Made by a program: the position numbers and the translations under genes
The notes under the pieces: model-generated
Seen by the model: only the letters and a program-made list of their open reading frames with translations
Databases searched by the model: none
What the model was told of the DNA's origin: nothing
Shown: in pieces, positions 30,168 to 33,206 of the stretch
Numbering within the stretch: the stretch's first letter is position 1
Layout of the letters: the number at the start of each line of letters is the position of its first letter
NCBI GenBank assembly: GCA_964604415.1
Contig: CAZRYT010000005.1
Location: 1 to 33,206 of the forward strand
Direction of reading: 5' to 3'
DNA length: 33,206 bases
DNA from: CAZJQT01 sp964604415
GTDB taxonomy: Bacteria > Patescibacteriota > Saccharimonadia > Saccharimonadales > CAZJQT01

Positions 30168-31024
30168 ACAAATTTAGGATCTACTACCGACTAACAAAGC
30201 CTGGCATTATCTATGGCAACATTTTAACCACGATCGGTGGTTTTTTGCTGGCTTCCAAAGGTCATATTAGGTTAGGTTTATTCCTGGCAACATTGTCGGG
30301 CCTAGGCTTGGTGATCGCTTCGGCTTGTGTTTTGAATAACATTATCGACCGTAACATCGATAAAGTTATGGCTAGGACTAAACAGCGTGCCTTAGCTAGT
30401 GGCCTAATTACACTACCGAATGCCTACATTTACGCCGTTGTACTAGGTCTGGTAGGTTACGCGGTCTTGGCCATTTACACAAACTTATTGACATTAATGA
30501 TCGCCCTAACCGGCATGTTCTTCTATGTAGTTTTGTATGGACTGGCCAAGCGCGGATCGGTACATAGCACCTTAGTTGGTAGTGTTTCCGGGGCTGTGCC
30601 AATAGTTGTTGGCTACGTAGCAGTTACAAATCAGTTTGATGGCGCGGCACTTCTACTTTTTATGATTTTGGCTTTTTGGCAGATGCCACATTTCTATGCC
30701 ATCGCTATTTACCGTCTCAAGGATTACAAAGCGGCAAAATTACCGGTACTGCCAGTAGTCAAAGGTCTAGAAATCACTAAGTTTCAGATTATGATCTATA
30801 TAACCGCTTTTGCGGTGGCAAACTTCTTACTTTATGCGTTTGGTTACACCGGCCTAATCTACCTAATAGTAATGGTTGGCCTGAGTCTTATTTGGTTCAT
30901 ACGGGGTCTAAATGGCTTCAATAGCCCAAATAGTACCATTTGGGGACGGCGGATGTTTTTGTTCTCATTGATCGTGATTTCGGTTTTAGCAATAATGCTA
31001 TCCCTCAACCACTGGTTACCCTAG
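30164..31024 (+). CDS. cyoE: protoheme IX farnesyltransferase (heme O synthase), probable ATA start
   Basis: The UbiA-family protein has the Asp-rich motifs NIIDRNIDKVMARTKQRAL and YRLKDYKAAKLPVLPVVKG, matching CyoE, which adds farnesyl to heme b to make heme O for the oxidase. The first ordinary start codon (TTG 30245) would remove the conserved opening. In-frame translation upstream gives DKFRIYYRLTKPGIIYGN, exactly the CyoE N terminus, and the only stop upstream is TGA at 30128. No ATG, GTG or TTG lies in between. ATA at 30164 overlaps the cyoD stop by 4 nt, as at the other cyo junctions, and AAGGA stands 8 nt before it. From ATA the protein has 286 residues, the family norm. Confidence 0.9.
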   Translation: MDKFRIYYRLTKPGIIYGNILTTIGGFLLASKGHIRLGLFLATLSGLGLVIASACVLNNIIDRNIDKVMARTKQRALASGLITLPNAYIYAVVLGLVGYAVLAIYTNLLTLMIALTGMFFYVVLYGLAKRGSVHSTLVGSVSGAVPIVVGYVAVTNQFDGAALLLFMILAFWQMPHFYAIAIYRLKDYKAAKLPVLPVVKGLEITKFQIMIYITAFAVANFLLYAFGYTGLIYLIVMVGLSLIWFIRGLNGFNSPNSTIWGRRMFLFSLIVISVLAIMLSLNHWLP

Positions 31025-31035
31025 GGTTAATCTCC

Positions 31036-31064
31036 TTGTCTTTAGTCTATTAACCGACTATGAT
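31036..31064 (+). promoter_or_regulatory. promoter of the DoxX-like gene
   Basis: TTGTCT (31036-31041) and TATGAT (31059-31064) are 17 bp apart. Transcription should start near 31071, about 20 nt before the ATG, so the gene is probably not only read from cyo. Confidence 0.6.
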
Positions 31065-31091
31065 TAAAGCCATAAGCATTAAGGAGAAAAC

Positions 31092-31625
31092 ATGGCTAGT
31101 AAAAAGGTAAATCGAGTCAGTCAATTTTTAGGACTGGCTAGAATTAGCATAGGATTTATTTTCCTATGGGCATTCGTCGATAAATTGTGGGGTTTAGGTT
31201 TTGCAACTTGTAGAAATGTTAAGACAGGCGCAATAACCCATATGTGTTCCGCGGCCTGGTTAAAGGGCGGTTCGCCTACAGTTGGTTTTCTTAAGTTTGC
31301 TACCAAAGGACCATTTGCCTCTTTCTATCAAAGTCTGGCGGGTCACAGCTGGGTAGATTGGCTCTTTATGGCCGGTTTGTTACTAATTGGTACGGCCTTA
31401 GTTTTTGGTATTGCTATGAGACTGGCTACAGTTGCCGGTTCAGCGCTATTGCTCATGATGTGGAGTGCCGCGCTTTGGCCTGCCAATAACCCCATCCTTG
31501 ATGAGCACATTATCTACATCTTAGTACTTGGGGCTTTGTGCTACGCCAATGACACTCAAGCCTTTGGACTCCGCAATTGGTGGATGAACCAACCGCTTGT
31601 CAAGAAGTATCCAATCCTACAGTAG
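31092..31625 (+). CDS. DoxX-like four-helix membrane protein
   Basis: The 177-residue protein starts with LGLARISIGFIFLWAFVDKLWGLGF and contains WVDWLFMAGLLLIGTALVFGIAMRLA, SALLLMMWSAALW and IIYILVLGALCYA, the four-helix layout of the DoxX family. DoxX proteins are linked to quinone-coupled oxidation of thiosulfate or to redox homeostasis, but many members are of unknown role. Two cysteines lie in an outward loop (ATCRNVKTGAITHMCSAAW), so a disulfide is possible. AAGGAG precedes the ATG by 5-6 nt. It lies directly after cyoE with its own promoter, and converges on the FAD-oxidase gene with a 6-bp gap. Confidence 0.82.
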   Translation: MASKKVNRVSQFLGLARISIGFIFLWAFVDKLWGLGFATCRNVKTGAITHMCSAAWLKGGSPTVGFLKFATKGPFASFYQSLAGHSWVDWLFMAGLLLIGTALVFGIAMRLATVAGSALLLMMWSAALWPANNPILDEHIIYILVLGALCYANDTQAFGLRNWWMNQPLVKKYPILQ

Positions 31626-31631
31626 AATTTC

Positions 31632-33206
31632 TTAAAAATGTTGGCGGATATGGCTAACTGAAAACCGCCAGTTAGCGTCCGTTTTCTTGTGCGGATTGAA
31701 TATATTATCTGGATCAAAGATGGCTTTGGTTTGCCTGAAAATAGTCATCATTGAGGGGCTGTACATTTGGTGTAGCCATGGACCACGAACCATGCCGTCG
31801 TTGTGTTCACCACTCAGTGATCCATGATAGCTCAGTACCAAAGCGTTAACTTCCTGCATGCAAGGTGTTAGTTTAGCTCTCTCGGCTGGGTCTTCTATTT
31901 TCATTAGCGGAATAACGTGGAAGTTGCCATCGCCCATGTGCCCCGCTATCGTCGCCAGCAGTTTGTATTTATTGACTATTTGGCGTAGTTTTGGCAGAAA
32001 CTCAGGCAGGTATTTGGGCGGAACCACCAGATCATCTATGAAAGGTGCGGTGTGTTTATCGTGAACTTTTTTTCTAAGCAGGTTGAAGCTTTCGCGGCGC
32101 ATAATCCAAAATTTGCGGGCTTTGGCTTCGCTGGCATCTTCTTCAAACAAAGCTTCATGCCCAAAACCCTTAATGGCCAGACGCATATTATGAACTTTTT
32201 CCGCAACCTCTTCAGCCGATTCACCATTAAACTCAACTAAAAGTACCATTTTGGGGATACCGCGAAACAGCTTTAAGGCATCAGGGATAAGTTGCAAGGC
32301 TAGTTTGGTCATACCCTTCCAACCTAAGGTGTTATGAAAATAGTAAAAAAGCTTGAAGCTCAGCATTAATGTATAGTTATCAAAACCTTCAAACGTAGCT
32401 GGCTCGTGCTCTAAAACATTATTGATTAGTTCACCGAGGTCGTTGGTGTGGCGCAGAAATATTACCAATGTACCAGAGTGTTTGGGTGCCGGCACCAGCC
32501 TAAAATGAATGTCACTAACTATGCCGAGGGTTCCTTGTGAACCACAAATTATCTGCGTCAGGTCAAATACATCTTTGTCTCGGTCCCAAACATTCCACAG
32601 ATGATAAGCAGTTGAATCTTTACTGACATTTGGTTTAGCAGCTTTGATTTCGTCGTAATGCTTATCAACCAGTCCAAATATTTGCTTATATAGTTGTCCC
32701 TCAAAATCCTTTTGACTGATTTTATTATCCAGTTCACGCTTACTAAGGGGTTTAACAGTGTATTCATTGCCATCAGCCAGGATAACCTTAAGTTCGGTTA
32801 CAAACTTTTCGGTCTTGCCGTACTGCAATGACTTCTCGCCACCAGAATTATTGGCCACCATGCCACCAATTGTGCAAAGTTCCCTTGAGGCTGGATAACA
32901 TGGCAACAGTGCGCCGTGGCTCAAGGTGGCTTTCTCGAAATCTCTATAGAAAACGCCGGGCTGGGCGTGAGCTTCGGTTTTTGAAGTTGTGTAGATTTGG
33001 TTCATATGACGACGGATGTCTAAGATAATTGATTGGCCAATAGCCGCGCCGCCCATGTCGGTTCCAGCACTTCGCGGAGTGATAGCTAAGTCAGGTAGTT
33101 TAGCTCTGTGCTTATTGACCAGTCCAACGACCAAACTAACATCGTTAGCGCTCTTAGGTGCCAGGATAACTTGAGGCATGAGCTCAAACATACTGGCATC
33201 ATGGGC
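31632..33206 (-). CDS. FAD-linked oxidase, GlcD/D-lactate dehydrogenase type (N terminus beyond the window)
   Basis: The first five in-window codons read AHDAS before MFELMPQ. This gives HDASMFELMPQVILAPKS, the usual start of the FAD-binding_4 domain in GlcD and D-lactate dehydrogenases, so the true start lies outside the window. Motifs include ITPRSAGTDMGG and CTIGGMVANNSGGEKSLQYGKT (FAD pyrophosphate site), GSQGTLGIVSDI, and, in the FAD-oxidase_C part, TIAGHMGDGNFHVIP and GEHNDGMVRGPW, with FDPDNIFNPHKK at the end. No CxxC Fe-S extension follows. It would oxidise a 2-hydroxy acid such as D-lactate or glycolate and could pass electrons to the quinone pool used by the cyo oxidase. Confidence 0.9.
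   Translation of the reverse strand, partial: AHDASMFELMPQVILAPKSANDVSLVVGLVNKHRAKLPDLAITPRSAGTDMGGAAIGQSIILDIRRHMNQIYTTSKTEAHAQPGVFYRDFEKATLSHGALLPCYPASRELCTIGGMVANNSGGEKSLQYGKTEKFVTELKVILADGNEYTVKPLSKRELDNKISQKDFEGQLYKQIFGLVDKHYDEIKAAKPNVSKDSTAYHLWNVWDRDKDVFDLTQIICGSQGTLGIVSDIHFRLVPAPKHSGTLVIFLRHTNDLGELINNVLEHEPATFEGFDNYTLMLSFKLFYYFHNTLGWKGMTKLALQLIPDALKLFRGIPKMVLLVEFNGESAEEVAEKVHNMRLAIKGFGHEALFEEDASEAKARKFWIMRRESFNLLRKKVHDKHTAPFIDDLVVPPKYLPEFLPKLRQIVNKYKLLATIAGHMGDGNFHVIPLMKIEDPAERAKLTPCMQEVNALVLSYHGSLSGEHNDGMVRGPWLHQMYSPSMMTIFRQTKAIFDPDNIFNPHKKTDANWRFSVSHIRQHF

Noticed and set aside
31016..31030. TTACCCTAGGGTTAA after cyoE as a terminator
   Set aside because: It is a short perfect dyad with no loop and no T run, so it would not form a useful RNA hairpin.
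1..33206. CRISPR array, transposase or rRNA genes
   Set aside because: No regularly spaced repeats, no transposase-like protein and no rRNA-like segment were seen in the window.

Overview
The window looks like a piece of a small, very compact genome of the Patescibacteria/CPR type, most likely a Saccharibacteria (TM7)-like bacterium. This rests on gene style and on the families present, not on a database search. The families are a PIF1-like helicase, DUF5674, DUF1653, DUF378, BipA, a Ddl-like ATP-grasp enzyme, a proline-rich single-pass surface protein with a pseudopilin-like end, and a cyo-type oxidase as reported for some environmental Saccharibacteria. Genes are packed with many 4-nt overlaps and convergent pairs 2-11 bp apart or overlapping. 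No stretch above about 300 bp lacks a gene.

Layout. 1-3636 (all minus): a partial gene, a small unknown gene behind a structured leader, a PAP2-family membrane protein with a small basic protein, and a large anchored surface protein. The small basic protein and PAP2 gene sit behind a promoter with two tandem CRP-like operators. 3704-3944: promoter, two-hairpin leader and tRNA-Gln(CUG). 3942-6290: a 2.3-kb insert bounded by the tRNA 3' end and a near-copy of it, carrying a PIF1-like helicase and a DUF5674/helical-protein pair. 6303-11774: DUF1653, an unknown protein, an operon of RNA helicase, Ddl-like ligase and BipA, and a VOC/PhnB protein. 11831-14565: a flavin-based electron-transfer operon (FMN-binding protein, ApbE, NqrB/RnfD-ferredoxin-reductase fusion). 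14682-18703: a small membrane protein, an operon of secreted protein, hyaluronan-synthase-like GT2 and UDP-sugar dehydrogenase, and a Crp/Fnr regulator. 18706-23108: an unknown large protein possibly related to kinases, an HD-domain protein, an unknown protein, and a two-component pair. 23199-25180: a small-RNA/attenuator candidate and small membrane proteins. 25169-33206: a polyprenyl diphosphate synthase divergent from a complete cyoABCDE operon, a DoxX-like protein and a partial FAD-linked oxidase.

How the parts may work together. The right end reads as a short aerobic chain: a GlcD/D-lactate-dehydrogenase-type flavoenzyme could reduce quinone, and the cyo oxidase could reoxidise quinol with oxygen. 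CyoB keeps every expected heme, CuB, proton-channel and quinone-site residue. The polyprenyl synthase promoter is back-to-back with the cyo promoter, so a lipid quinone tail is a plausible product. The NqrB/RnfD-FNR operon could pass NAD(P)H electrons outward to covalently bound FMN.

Expression signals fall into two classes. Some genes have clear Shine-Dalgarno sites. Many others have a TATACT/TATAGT-like -10 box only 6-10 nt before the start codon and no SD, which suggests leaderless mRNAs. cyoE appears to start at an ATA codon in the same 4-nt overlap used by the other cyo genes.
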